Below are positions 10,868 to 22,599 of a stretch of 64,000 bases of DNA, one piece after another. Numbering within the stretch: the stretch's first letter is position 1; every line of letters starts with the position of its first letter. Source of the DNA: Spinellus fusiger (lineage: Eukaryota > Mucoromycota > Mucoromycetes > Mucorales > Phycomycetaceae). A program made the position numbers and the translations under genes. The notes beneath the pieces are model-generated. The model made no database searches and was not told the DNA's origin. It was given only the letters and a program-made list of their open reading frames with translations. The stretch spans positions 124,001 through 188,000 of the forward strand of contig JALLLS010000003.1 in the NCBI GenBank assembly GCA_025094145.1. The letters are read 5' to 3'.

Positions 10868-13800
10868 AAAGATGGTGAAATAACATAGTATACTATTCAT
10901 GAGGATCTATTGAAGAGTCTGATAAGGTAGCTAAGGAAGGCTGTAGTCTAAATTCTTATCGTATTAGTATTAAAAAAAAGTCTATTCATCACACTACATG
11001 TGAGCTAAAAAGCGCATGATAATCACATGTATTTTTCATAGAATAATGATGACAAGATAAAACTTGAAATAAATATAGGCCATAAACAAAGCCTATGTCA
11101 ATCCCTTTGAACGGCTGTATTTAATTATAATGATTTCATTTCAAATAGCAAATGATTCAATACCTACCCTTTTTTCTTAGTGTAGTAAGCCAATCAAGAG
11201 TGCTGTACATTATTAAAGTGTGGAAATTTATTAATACCATTGGTATTTTTATATAATTGTTTGGGCTATCATCCAATCTTTGTCATTACTATTTACGTAT
11301 AATCTTATAGCTAGATAAAGGACAGACCAGAGCAAAATTAATCATGAGAAGATCCATAAACCCAAGAATATAAGAAGAATATTAGTAATGGTTATTTTAT
11401 TTTTACTTAAGTATTCATATGATGAAAGCATAAATGTATAAAATCTCCATTCAATCGGTTTATGACGCTTCATATAATTACTTTGCCGAGATATATATTT
11501 TTATATAAAAGATAGGGAGTTAAAAAGAAAAACAAACTGGCTTGAGTTGACGAGTTTGAAATTTCCCCACATTTAGCTATTATTTGTAACTAAAATATTA
11601 GCCATCAATGAATACAAAAAAAAGGTCAGCCGTTAATAAATGGATGTCCACTACGGCATTATACACTCAGAATATTAGCTATCATGCTTGAAATATTAAT
11701 ATTAATAAAAATAAAATAAAATAAAATAAAAACTAAGAAATACAATATGTAGCCCAAAATTATTGATAAAGTCAATAGTTTAAGAACATTTTATGTTGTT
11801 TGTTAAATTACATTTTGACGAATACCATTAGTGATTAGGAAATAGGAATTATTTTATTACCTTGCACGTACACTAAATCTTATTCTAATTATACGCCAAT
11901 TTTTATTTCGAAAACTTGTGAATATTTATTCCATATGGTGCATAGACATACCTAGACCAGTAAAGAAATAGAGTGAAAAATATAATAAAAATATAATAAT
12001 ACAATTAAATCATAGTAGTCGATCATTACTATTACTAAGGGTAAATCAAGAAATAAACTTTAGAAAGAGTTTATCAGTGAAGATAATGAACAGTGAAATA
12101 GAATGCTAGTATCATTGAGATTATTACTAGAAGACTACAGTAAAACTACAACAGCAATAAGAAACAGCATGTAGGGTGGGATACTAAGATATTCTTTTCT
12201 TTTTGAACTGAATTCAACGTGATATATTCTCTTTGACAAAGAATACCCATTACTAATGTCTTTTGGTATCTGTTTCATTTGAAGATCGACATTATCTGAC
12301 GTTATATGTCTTTATGATTTCATTGCTAGAGTGGGTGACTTTTATTACCAAAAATGACAACCTTGTCCAGTCTTTTTTTATTTGTTTCGTTATATTCTCT
12401 TTGCCATTAGGTTAATCTATCCTATGTCTTGTTTCATGGTGATTCAGTGCCCCGAGTACACTAAAGAGAACATTTGAGACAGTTAAAATCAGCTAAGAGT
12501 TGGATAGTCTACTTTACATACTATGAAGTACAGATTAATGTTAGTATACTAAAACGGAGACTGCATGTTTAGTTGTCTATGGGAAATCAGTCATTGGAGT
12601 AGGACAGTCTTACTCTACCTATCACGCAACCTTTAAACAAGAATGGTTGATCTTAATAGTGTTACATCTTTGCTTTCAACAAATAAAATCGTTCTTTTAA
12701 CTATCCTGTTTTTCCCATAGTGTACAGCAAAACTCTATACTAGAACAAATAGCCTTGAATAGGATAAAGCAGCACAACGTATTGTATTACATTACATTAC
12801 ATTGTCCTTTTTATTCCTTCAGAAAACAATAACTAAGGTAAAACTTCAAGAAGAACCTGTTCGTAGAACATCCGTTCTATAAGAGACTTTGTCCTTAATA
12901 TTATTTTAATAATAATAAAAATTTAGACAAAAGATAACCAAACGTCAATTATTTCTATTCGATCTCTGGGGAGCACTGCCGAGCTTTATTTTTCTATATT
13001 CAAACTATTACTATCTTTAGTTAAACAACTTATACTAACACATCCTTGTAGTTGATTATCCTTCTTTACAAGGTTTAGTTCATCTAGGGAATAATGGACC
13101 CAATAGTGAGTTAAGAAAGGTAACAAAATGTGTGGTTTTCTTTCATATGAGATATTTTCTGTGTTGAATTCAATTGAGTGTACTAATAGTGACTGAATAG
13201 GAATTTGTGCTTATGTATTTTCTACTGGAGACTCTATGTATTTGTCATCTCTCTATGATTGACTAATGGGAAAAGCCTGGTTTTTCTGGAATTCATGGAA
13301 GCATATTCTGTGGAAGGAAACAGATTCCACGATGATGAAGGAAAACCATCATGATTTTCCTTAAAGTAAAACTCTCTACATGTCAAATAAACACTAACTA
13401 TTCTCAGTGAACTGTGAATGAATGAATTTATTGTTTTCATACACACTATTTGAAATCATACATTATAACATTACTTGATAGCTCACTATGAATTGATCAT
13501 TTTATTGTTCATTGCTATTTGAATAATGTACAGGAAATAAATGGGAGAATTGAATTTTCCCTATTAATTCCTTTATTTTGCATATTTCGATAATCACCCT
13601 GTCTTTTTTCTTCAGTCATCATATCAATAGGTTAAGCATAAGCATGTGTTCTAGTAGTTGGGATTCAATAAGCAGTACTTTATTTTATACGTGGAACAGT
13701 TACTATTGGCCAAGGCTATGGGTGGATTTATTCAATATTATACCAACGTAGTCATATACTTATTAGATGTCTCTAGAAATACCCTTATTATTTCCACATC

Positions 13801-15840
13801 TAGACTGTTGAGTAGTACCTGAAACTACAAGAAATAGCTATTATTTTGATTTCTCTTGAGTTGATTGACTATAGTTTAAAACTGTGTTACTTTTATAGAT
13901 TTCTTAATTACTGCAGGAAGACATCGCATTTCAGCCGACTTACATACAAATGCTGCAGTCTCCAAGCAAACTGTTTTAAAAATAATGTAGGGTTTAATGT
14001 CATCCCTTAGATTTAATATTTCTACAAAGAGTATCCTCCACTACTCGTTTATCTTTGTCCATGTACAGTTTCCTATACATTTCTATGTGTATTTGTTTAT
14101 CTTATTCCGACATTTCGGATGTTTTATTTGAACTTCTTTTTTAATCATTTTCTTCTAGCCCTCATGAGATTATCGAAATTCCCAATGTCTGCATGACATG
14201 ATAAATTACATTCACAGAGCACTATAGATTATGCACATACATCTACTAATTGTATCCCTTTCAAAAAAGAAAAAAGAAAGAAAAAAAATGTTTACCAACG
14301 ATGATGAGTCTCCCTACCAAAGAATACTCTCCCATCACTACTTGTTATAATGCAAATAATAATAATAACAATCACAGAGCAGCAATAAATGAGTCAAGGA
14401 TGAATTTATTGATAGCACTGAAACAATAGCTTTAGGTTCTTGGAGTTGTGTCTCCGATTTTTCTTGTTAGTAGTGAAACAGCAATGTTAGGAATAGCCTC
14501 ACATTTCTAAACTTTAGTAAGGTGGAGGTATGGGTGTAAAGGCACTAGCCGATCACCCTGTCTTTTTTAGAACATGAAATGGTGTACAGCACCTAAGGTC
14601 ATTGCTATCACCCCTCTTCATTGGTACTGGTATATAAAATACTTCTTTATTTCAGTATATTCCACGTAGAGAAGTAGCACCTGACCTCTCCCTTGTATAG
14701 CTACTATTGGTGTATGCATATATTCCATCTCCTTCAATGCCACACTCTTATGCAAGAAGAATAAGATGCTATTGGTTGGGAAAAAGGCACAAGCCCATGC
14801 TACTTCTCTCACTATTAACTACCAACTCAGCAATAACTGGTGAATCATCTTATGACTGTTTAGTACTAACATTCATCCATCTTTCTTTGGTAAAATAAGT
14901 GGCAAGTGACTTAATCTTTACCAAAGATTGGTAAAACTATACCCTGAGTGCCATCATCTTAATTGTTCCCACGTTCCTGTCCTCCTAGAGTGCCTCCCCC
15001 TTAAATGGGTAACTGAGATTGCCCTACAGAATACACTAGAGTGCCTCTACAAAAAGGAAAGATCATCTTCTAGCCCTTGGTGTCTTGAATACACAGCACA
15101 GTGGGTCTTTTTTACCAGAAGAAATGAGTCAATGGATTAGAATAGAGTAGAATACATGTGTCTAAAGAATACACCACCTAATAGCATAGGCTCAAGATGA
15201 GTGTAGGCCCCATCTCTCAAGGAAGTCCTACTCCTCCCCTAGAATATAAGTGAGCCTATGTTATTATGTACCCGATTCCTTTTCTAGTGACATTTCCTAG
15301 TGCCATGGATAACACCATTGCCTTTTGTCCCATCAATACAGTTCTTTTATTTATGTATGTAAATATAATCTACTGTCTATTCTATCCTTTGTTTATAAGA
15401 AAAGAACCAGACACTATCTATCAGGGTATCAATGCATGAACGTCAAAAATAAAAAAGTTAAATTTGGTTCCACTAATAAAATAAAACTGCAATAAACCTT
15501 AATCACCTTGACTACCCTTAGCTCCAGTGAGCTTCATGGCTTGAATGTTACACTGGTATTCTTCACTCGTAGTTACACTTGAAATGTGTTTATTCTGTAA
15601 AATGACATGACATCATCCTCCTCTTTGCCATTAGCCAGAGCCAAGAAGATTAATCAAGGCATTGTCTTGGCATCAACACAATTCTATCTGTACCCTTTAT
15701 AGAACTGTCTCAATTTACAGAAAATTACAATCTCTAATTTCTACAGTGTGTATTGAAATTACAATAAGTAGTGCGTGACTGTTTAATTTCACCACTTGGC
15801 TGTGTTTGTAGTGGTTCCTTTGAGAATGAAAAAAGACATC
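8950..15840. other. long AT-rich intergenic region
   Basis: About 7 kb without a supportable gene. It holds an (ATT)n run at 10836-10866 and other short AT-rich repeats (for example near 11710 and 12780). From 14.5 to 15.8 kb the sequence is more GC-balanced, which may be flanking or promoter DNA of the BTB gene, but no protein is recognisable there. Confidence 0.5.
10836..10866. repeat. (ATT)n microsatellite
   Basis: About ten ATT units in intergenic DNA. Confidence 0.9.
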
Positions 15841-15847
15841 TCACCTA

Positions 15848-17539
15848 ATGGACTATCATACGAGCAGCAGCCCACAACAGCAGCAGCAACAGATACAGCA
15901 GCAGCAACAGATACAGCAGCAGCAACAAAACGATAACTTGGTAGACCCTGATCAACTGTTGAATTTTGATTCTTCATTCTCTTTTGACCCTCCATTACTA
16001 CTACCAAACACATTCCTTGATGAACCTCTTCCAGAAAACTTCCTTCAGTTTGTCAATGATGGTGCCTCTGTAACTACACCCATAAGCACAACACAGCCAA
16101 TGTCCAGTTCATGTAATGAAGTGAAGAAAGAAGAACAGGCAAAATAATACTTATCCACAAAGACAGCTTCTTTAGGCCAGAAAAGACCCCTTGAAACAGA
16201 GGAGCCTAATGACTCTAGCCTATTTATCATTATTGTAGGTGGATCTCCATTTCGTATCAGCTGGGAGTCTCTCAAGAGTGATGGCCCCGAGAACTACTTT
16301 ACCAGATACTTTACAAAGAAAAAGACCCGTACTATGCACATTGACAGAAGTGCAAAGACATTCGAGCTCGTTGTACAGCATCTGCGTGGTTATCATGTGC
16401 GTCCTGTGGATGATATGCAACACCAGGCGTTGTTGAGTGATTCTTACTATTACCAACTCACCTCTTTAACAAGAGTGCTCCTTGAGTTTCTCTATGTGAA
16501 TGTAGGGGGAAGAGTGTTTAAGGTGTCATGGGACTTGTTTCGTAAAGGTAGATCCGCCCATTGAAGCCCACTCAATCATGTCTAGCAGTCTACTAATCTA
16601 CTGATCTACTAATTAGAAGGAATAAACTTCTTTACAGGTCCATTGATGGATAACATATTCTCCCCTCATTACAAGCCAGGTGTTACTGTCATGTCTCCTG
16701 TCTACATTGAGCGTGATCCCGATCTGTTTGCAGACATCATTAGCCATTTAAGAGGCTATACAATCCAAATCAAAGACGAGGTGCATCGTAGGAATCTTCT
16801 AAAGGATGCCCAGTACTATGTGTTTCGGCAGCTGGCGGATAAGCTTATTACTGCAGACACAGCCCTGGATGGCTTTAGTGACCAGAACAGAGCAGATGTC
16901 CTATTATTACTCACAGATGTCCGCATTCCCAATGTACAGCTGCCCAGAGCAAAAGAATGGGTGCATGGACAATGGAGTGAATGCCAGCTCCAGTATAAAA
17001 AGAACACTACTGTCTATGCACTTCTTGTTCAGCTGTCTGGGTTCTTTGTCCAGGTCCATTACAATGGCAGTTTCTGGGTGTCCATGGATCTGGAAAAGGA
17101 CAGTGACCAGAAGCTAATGAAGATTGCTCAGGCAGTCAAGGCAGCCCAGGTGGATCCCCAGCTCCATATTGACGATACCTGTGCATTGACCATAGATGAT
17201 GGCTCCTGGAGTACATTGGAAGGCCTGTTGACCTGCAAAGGCTGGGAGACATGTCTTCAATGTCCCCACACGTCACAGCATGCACACATGTCGCCCATGT
17301 CACACACCCCGCTCTCTCCACAGCATCCCAAAGACAGTGAGGCTGCACAGGAAAACACCCGCCCACCCATAGTAGGCCACCAACACAGTCCGTGCAAGGT
17401 GCTTAGGCTGGGTGTACAGCGTGCCATGACAGGCCTCTACCTTGTGGACCAATCCCTGGTAATGCGTGGCGTGCGATTAGAAGCCATTAGTTCAAGACGG
17501 CAATTGAATATGAAGCGACCATTTCTACCAAAAGAATAA
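15848..17539 (+). CDS. tandem BTB/POZ (T1/KCTD-type) domain protein, 515 aa
   Basis: Three exons (15848-16112, 16167-16547, 16638-17539) join in phase to 516 codons. Residues 9-28 are a polyglutamine tract from CAG/CAA repeats, followed by a Ser/Pro-rich acidic region. The first BTB domain begins with IIIVGGSPFRISWESL near residue 120 and ends with SDSYYYQL. The second starts with LYVNVGGRVFKVSWDLF and contains VYIERDPDLFADIISHLRG, the typical T1 signature. The C-terminal ~200 residues hold WVHGQWSECQLQY and a His/Pro-rich linker and match nothing I know. Fungal proteins of this kind (for example yeast YLR108C) are BTB_2 proteins of unclear role, possibly oligomeric adaptors. The first intron, 54 nt, removes a TAA that would otherwise truncate the protein. 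Confidence 0.8.
15875..15931 (+). repeat. coding CAG/CAA repeat (polyglutamine)
   Basis: Imperfect (CAGCAGCAACAGATA)n units in the first exon of the tandem-BTB gene. They encode runs of Gln broken by Ile. On the other strand they give false Ala/Val-rich open frames. Confidence 0.85.
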
Positions 17540-17703
17540 GTTTCCTGAGCCAATGAGAAGTCAAAGGACAGAAAAAAAGGGCGTGCATCTTATCAGTGTG
17601 GGACAGAACATGGTTGGTCAAGATAAGAAGGCCTCAAGCAGTAATAAGCCGTTAACGTCACATGAACAGTGAACATCAGATCTGCTGATTTCTCTGTTCA
17701 CAC

Positions 17704-17710
17704 TATATAA
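17704..17710 (+). promoter_or_regulatory. TATA box of the small zinc-finger-like gene
   Basis: TATATAA lies 40 bp before ATG 17744, so the 5' leader must be very short if this is the core promoter. Confidence 0.5.
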
Positions 17711-17743
17711 AGCCTTTATTCATTGCTTCTTCCTTATTCCAAA

Positions 17744-18052
17744 ATGCCATTCCGATGCAAATGTGGAAGAACCTTTGAAAAGACCGATTCCTTCGCATCT
17801 CATACGTCATCCTGTGCTCCTTTCCACCACAGGCGAATGTCTGACACAAGTGCTCTGCCTACTGTACAGACATCCTTCAGCCTGTTCTCTGGATACACCT
17901 CACAAACAAGTTCCCCTACTGGACATTCATCTGATACAAATGATACCATGACCTCTAGCTTCTTTATGCCTACTGCCCTTTCCATTCATAATGCATTCGA
18001 AGGTGCCAGAAGACGCTCCATGTCCTATGGCAGTACCTTTGGCAGTAAATGA
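17744..18052 (+). CDS. small protein with an N-terminal C2HC-like finger, 102 aa
   Basis: A single-exon frame starting MPFRCKCGRTFEKTDSFASH and continuing to SSC. The C-x-C, Phe, His, Cys spacing of residues 5-24 resembles a truncated C2H2/C2HC zinc finger. The remaining ~75 residues are Ser/Thr-rich with no fold visible, ending in ARRRSMSYGSTFGSK, which looks like a basic, phosphorylatable tail. The ATG is chosen because it follows a TATA box and starts the finger; the frame extends upstream only through non-ATG codons. An AATAAATAAATAAA polyadenylation-like stretch occurs at about 18181. Function unknown; nucleic-acid binding is a guess. Confidence 0.6.
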   Translation: MPFRCKCGRTFEKTDSFASHTSSCAPFHHRRMSDTSALPTVQTSFSLFSGYTSQTSSPTGHSSDTNDTMTSSFFMPTALSIHNAFEGARRRSMSYGSTFGSK

Positions 18053-18508
18053 GTTCTCCTGCTGCTTTGTTGAGGCTATTCCCAATGTACATTCCAAACT
18101 ATTACACTTCACTGTCCCTGTTCTCTTTCATCTATAAATAATGCCCGCTCTCATGACACGCCACACACTACATTACTCTACAATAAATAAATAAAAAACA
18201 ATAAAAACATTATATACTTTAATGCATTGTGATGAGTCATCTTGGGAGATAAGAATAAAACCCTTTTATATATCTATATAAAGATATATATAAAGATAGA
18301 GATAAAAAACAGAGTTGCTAGGGGAACAATTTCTTTTCTTTTTGTATATGTAGTCCTGCTTGAAAAGTGATAAACTAAAGGGATTAACTTGACTGATTAT
18401 TTTATTCTTATGAAAATGGCGTAATCCTCTTTTGTACTTTACATATTAGGAAATACCAAATAAAGGGGGAATAAAAAGGAGACAATAAAGACAGGAGATG
18501 GGATAATA
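18053..18508. other. intergenic, downstream of the small zinc-finger gene
   Basis: AT-rich with an A-rich 3' end region at 18180-18210 and a short GATATA repeat at 18270-18300. Nothing else is seen. Confidence 0.5.
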
Positions 18509-19309
18509 AAATGACCTGAAAAAAGTAATTTACTCTTTTAAATTCCGAATTGCCTTTGTATATTACACACCTAAAGACTCTCTGGCCTTTAAGCGGTGAT
18601 ATCTCTTTCCTTTTAAGTAAAAGATAATCTTACCTTATATGAAAAATGATTAAAATGATTAAAATCAAAAGATTTGTGGATATTCAGATATTTGTTTCCT
18701 TTTGTAGTATACCTTACTACAAATTGTATTATCAATAGAATATAGTGCTGATGAATAGCATTGTTTATTATAATAGTATAGCTAATAGTATAGTATGACT
18801 ATAGATACTGCCCAAGTGAATTCCCTCATAGCAATAGAATCTATACCTAAAGGCCTTGTGCCTTATCCTTAAGAGATAGATATTTATGCTCAGGAGTATA
18901 CCCTAGACATTATTGACCTTGTAGAAAACCACCTGAGACTGACTTGAAAAGAGTCTTTACTTGCCTAATAACAATGCAATGAGTGTCTTGTGGATTACAA
19001 TAATATCAAGCTTAGAGGAGGACACTGCTTACCTTTTTACTTTCAGAATATTCCTTGGTAGTGTCTATCACCTCCTTCTATTGTTTTTCTTTGTTAATAA
19101 TAGTACATTAACTTGCTCAGTTATGCTTATCTGAACAATTAATTAGGTGTTAAGTTGTATGTGTGGTGTGAGAAATAACAAGATAATAAAAAGACCAAAG
19201 AATAAAAAATATTCTTATTCTGGTGAGGTATATAGTCCCATGCAATAAATGAGTGGACAGCAAATCAATCTTCTATTTTTATTTTACAATTTATTCAAAC
19301 AATGATTCC

Positions 19310-19740
19310 AAGCAATGATAATCATCCAACTCTTAACCAAGAACATGAAGAGAGTCCTAACAGAAGAAGAGATCAGACTATGTTTATTAGAAGTCAAATC
19401 ATAGGATAATGGAAAAGACATGCTACTTATCAAGAGATTTCTGACGACCTTGACATCCCAAAAAGCACAGTGGGCAGGATCGTTCTATTGTATATATATA
19501 GAAAAGGCACAATTCAACTCAAAATACATACAGTAAAACCTGAAAATGTGTCATCTACTTCAAAACTGGAAATACTTTTGTCTATTCGCAGAAACCCTAT
19601 ACAAATAATTGCATTTCATTTGAGAAATATGAATGATGTAAAAACAAGGTTATTTGGTCTGAAGAATCCTGTTTTAAAGTTATGGGCAATGATAAAGGGA
19701 CTAGAGTGATTAAAAATAAAGACTTTGTTACAAAGCACCG
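19310..19740 (+). pseudogene. gutted Tc1/mariner transposase inside Fanzor element copy 1
   Basis: The 5' half encodes a helix-turn-helix typical of Tc1 transposases: ATYQEISDDLDIPKSTVG followed by RKGTIQ. After an internal deletion the frame shifts. It then reads KVIWSEESCFKVMGNDKGT and RVIKNKDF, which is the region of the first catalytic aspartate (here SEES). The middle and the C-terminal catalytic parts are absent, so it cannot be active. The same truncated structure occurs at 32520-32950. Confidence 0.75.
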
Positions 19741-20087
19741 AGTAATCTCTTTATAATAAGAATGTAGACAATCAGTTAAAGAACAACTATTCCAAATCCT
19801 GTGTTATTCCATGAATATTTTATTATGAACATCTTAGACTGATAGATATACCTTTATTTCTCAAAATGAAATAGAAAATAAATTCTGTCCACTCACTCAT
19901 TGTATGGGACTGTATATGTGCATAGAAAACCCATGGGATTCACAGTTTTCATTGATAAAAATACAAACATTATGCTTTAGCACAACTTCTTGGTTTTCGA
20001 ATCACGGATTGAATGAATGGCATGTGAAAACCAATTATAAAACAGAAATAGTATAAGAGAAAGGTCAACTCGTCTTTTCTTTTCTAC

Positions 20088-20430
20088 ATGGAACCTGTTC
20101 TAAAGATTATAGCAGTGAGAAGCTCAATCACTGGTATCGAATAGAAGCCGAATTATTTTTGTCAGGACATACATCTTCAACAGTCAATTGTGGAAGGTTT
20201 GCAAGACACCTCGAGAGAGCCAGAGTCACCCCCAGTATTGCATAACTAATATTCAAATGAAGATACTCCTGCTGTGGAAAACCAGAATTCAATAGCTCAA
20301 TCCCATTTCTTAGAATGAAGTCTTTGATCTTTATTAATCAATAACAATCAGATAAACATCTAACTATTAATAGCCAATCCACCAAAACATATATAAAAAA
20401 GAATCCGGTGTAGTTATCGCTGCACTAAAC
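20088..20430 (+). pseudogene. Fanzor remnant with two internal deletions
   Basis: It begins with ATG at 20088 (MEPVLKIIAVRSSITGI, nearly identical to the copy at 33289). It then jumps directly to the LSLSGHTSSTVNC equivalent, removing about 1.26 kb. After the INQQQSDK segment it jumps again to the last 15 codons (KKNPV), removing about 0.57 kb including the zinc finger and RuvC-III. Stops are present. It is a relic of the same lineage as the full copy. Confidence 0.85.
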
Positions 20431-20931
20431 TAAGATACACAAGTCTTTTTTGAACCATGCTACATTTCTATACTAATTTCCCCAAAAATGCACCAATACT
20501 TTATGAAAATACCTTTTTTAAAACACAATAGCCAATTATAGAAATAATGTTATTTTATTGTCCGCATATTTACTTTTATATCCCAAAAATCTTTAGGTGT
20601 GTCATTAGCCTACTAATAAACCCACTGTTGTGTAGTATCAATACTCTTTTATTTATGTATGGAAGAATTTTCTTTCTATCTAATGAATTCATAAAGTGAT
20701 AACATTATTAAGATAAAGTATAGATATAAAAGAACAACTGAGTTTAAAGAAGAGAATTACTTTCTTCAGGTCACTTTAAAGAAAAAGAGAAGAAAGCACC
20801 CTAGATCACGTGCTGGCTGTAGTGCATTAATATTAAATCATTGATATTTGACTGTCGTTGTCTGGGATTAAATAGTAGAAAAAGAAACGGGATAGCAGTC
20901 TCTTCCATTGACACAACCATCAGTGTGCCTC

Positions 20932-22524
20932 ATGCTCACTACAGAACCATCATCAACAAAGCACATAGAAACAAGTCTTTTAAACCCGCCCAGAAAAAGA
21001 AGGAATGAGGAGATATTTGAGGAAGTTTCAATAGAAGAATCCTTCAGGAAAGAACGAAAATCTGAAGAGATCTCAGAAGAGAAAGTCTCCAGGAATGAAG
21101 AGGAAGAAAGTAAATTAAATAAAGAGACATTTGGGGAGGAAGAGAATGATGACGAAGAGAATGATGATGACAGAGAAATGACTGAAATATCTGAAGAAGA
21201 AGAGCGAGAAAGTAAAGAAGAAGTATCTGAGAATGATGAAGAAACAAATGAAGACATATCTGAGAAAGAACCCCTCAAGGCCATAACATCAGAAGAAGAC
21301 TACACAGAGAGACATGAGTGTACTTATCCAGGCTGTGGGAATTTATATACAAGAAGAGACCGACTTATAGACCATTTACTTAGCCACACTGGAGAGGTAC
21401 TGTATAAGACAATAACTATTCTCTCATCGCCACTAGTAGAGACCTTTTGTCTGCTCAGTACCTGATTGTGGAAAGACTTACAGAACGTCTAAACATCTCA
21501 ATGTTCATTCACGCTCTCATAAACAAGAGAACATGTATCATTGTTCAATAGCAGGCTGTGGAAAAAGCTACACTATAAGTCATCACCTTAAACGACACCA
21601 ACAGATACATGAGAACATACATCCTTTCAAGGTAAGGGACAAACAAACGAATACATTATCACACAGCTCTAGTGTACATATGAAGGCTGCATTGCTACAT
21701 TTGAGAAAAGGCATCAGCTGCGTACTCATATGTGTGTTCATACGAGTAAGAAACCCTGGCCCTGTGAGGTGGAGGGCTGTGGTGCTGATTTTAATACGCC
21801 CTCCAAGTTGAGGCGACATACAAAGTCTGCTCATACCAGTGAGTATCAGAAGTATTAGTGCATGCATTAACAGGGATTTGACATAGACGCACAGTATCTG
21901 TGTTCTTACGATGGCTGTAGTGAGGTGTTTTCCAAGTGGACTAGTGTCTGTGCACATATCAAGGAAAGCCATCCAAAAAACTGTAGGCTATGTGATAAAG
22001 TATTTGAGCGTCAATCTCAATTAACTCGGCATGTACGAAATGTGCATTCGACAAAGGATCCCATCCATTGTAGTTATGATGGGTGTAAAAAGACATTTGT
22101 GACAGTAAGTAAGGCTGTTGTATCTTATAATTCATGCTTGCATTAGAATAAGACACTAGCAATGCATGTGAATCTGGTGCATGAAAGAATCAATAAGTAT
22201 AAGTGCAGCTATGATGGCTGTAGTATGGGGTTCCCCTACAAGAGTATCTATTCTAGACATTTAGCCAAACATCTGGTAAGTCAATAGTGAATATAATTTA
22301 GTATAGATAGGTATTTATAGGTTGAATTGTAGAAAGAGAAGCATCCTCCTATTAGGCCTATTGCATTTGAGAAAAGACTATGCTGTCCTTTTGAAGGCTG
22401 TGGATCTGTTTTTTCTAAAGAGTATACACTTGAAATGCATATTTCTAGCAGTGCCCATGCTGTTGATGTGGATAAATTTGAGAGCAACTACAACTCAGAG
22501 AAGGATCATGAAGCCCGAGTATAG
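20932..22524 (+). CDS. transcription factor IIIA (C2H2 zinc fingers), about 453 aa
   Basis: Six exons (20932-21396, 21440-21631, 21673-21838, 21887-22104, 22147-22275, 22333-22524) join in phase to 454 codons. The N-terminal ~130 residues are very Glu/Ser/Asp-rich. Ten C2H2 units follow, beginning CTYPGCGNLYTRRDRLIDH and continuing with CSVPDCGKTYRTSKHLNVH, CSIAGCGKSYTISHHLKRH and so on. One middle finger has the short CRLCDKVFERQSQLTRH form. Nine to ten fingers of C-x4-C type with one short CxxC finger is the pattern of TFIIIA, which binds the 5S rRNA gene internal control region and 5S RNA. ATG 20932 is chosen because the upstream frame opens only at TTG. The acidic N-terminus is unusually long. 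Confidence 0.88.
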
Positions 22525-22525
22525 A

Positions 22526-22585
22526 TATAAGTATATAGGTATATAGGTATATAAGTATATAAGTATATAAGTATATAAGTATAAG
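22526..22585. repeat. imperfect (GTATATA)n repeat
   Basis: About eight units of a 7-8 bp GTATATA(A/G) motif immediately after the TFIIIA stop codon, probably in its 3' UTR. Confidence 0.8.
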
Positions 22586-22599
22586 TACGATTACAGGCC

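Larger units (their letters stand above)
18566..20601 (+). mobile_element. Fanzor element copy 1 (internally deleted, nested)
   Basis: The left end CACACCTAAAGA starts at 18566 after TA. The right end, complement CACACCTAAAGATTTTT, finishes at 20601 and is followed by TC where TA is expected. Throughout its length it follows the copy at 31798-35689: left arm 18566-19300, the Tc1 transposase remnant 19310-19740, the Fanzor promoter region 19740-20090 and the right tail 20410-20601. Fanzor is reduced to about 340 bp by two large deletions. Confidence 0.88.
18509..20776. mobile_element. Tc1-type MITE (AAGTGACC ends) interrupted by a Fanzor element
   Basis: The left end AAATGACCTGAAAAAAGTAA at 18509 and the right end (inverse complement AAGTGACCTGAAGAAAGTAA) at 20776 are near-perfect inverted repeats. 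Both are flanked by TA (18507-18508 and 20777-20778). The right arm (20604-20776) matches the right arm of the element at 39664-40436. Without the 2.04 kb insert the element would be about 230 bp, so it is a non-autonomous MITE. Confidence 0.8.

Noticed and set aside
15495..15600. Minus-strand tail reading EEYQCNIQAMKLTGAKGS after an acceptor-like TTTTACAG
   Set aside because: It looks protein-like, but no upstream exon without stops could be found, so no gene is called.
18795..18947. Frame in the left arm of Fanzor copy 1 (SLIAIESIPKGLVPYP, then EIDIYAQEYTLDIIDLVE)
   Set aside because: One internal stop, and in copies 2 and 3 the equivalent stretch has several stops; not under coding constraint.
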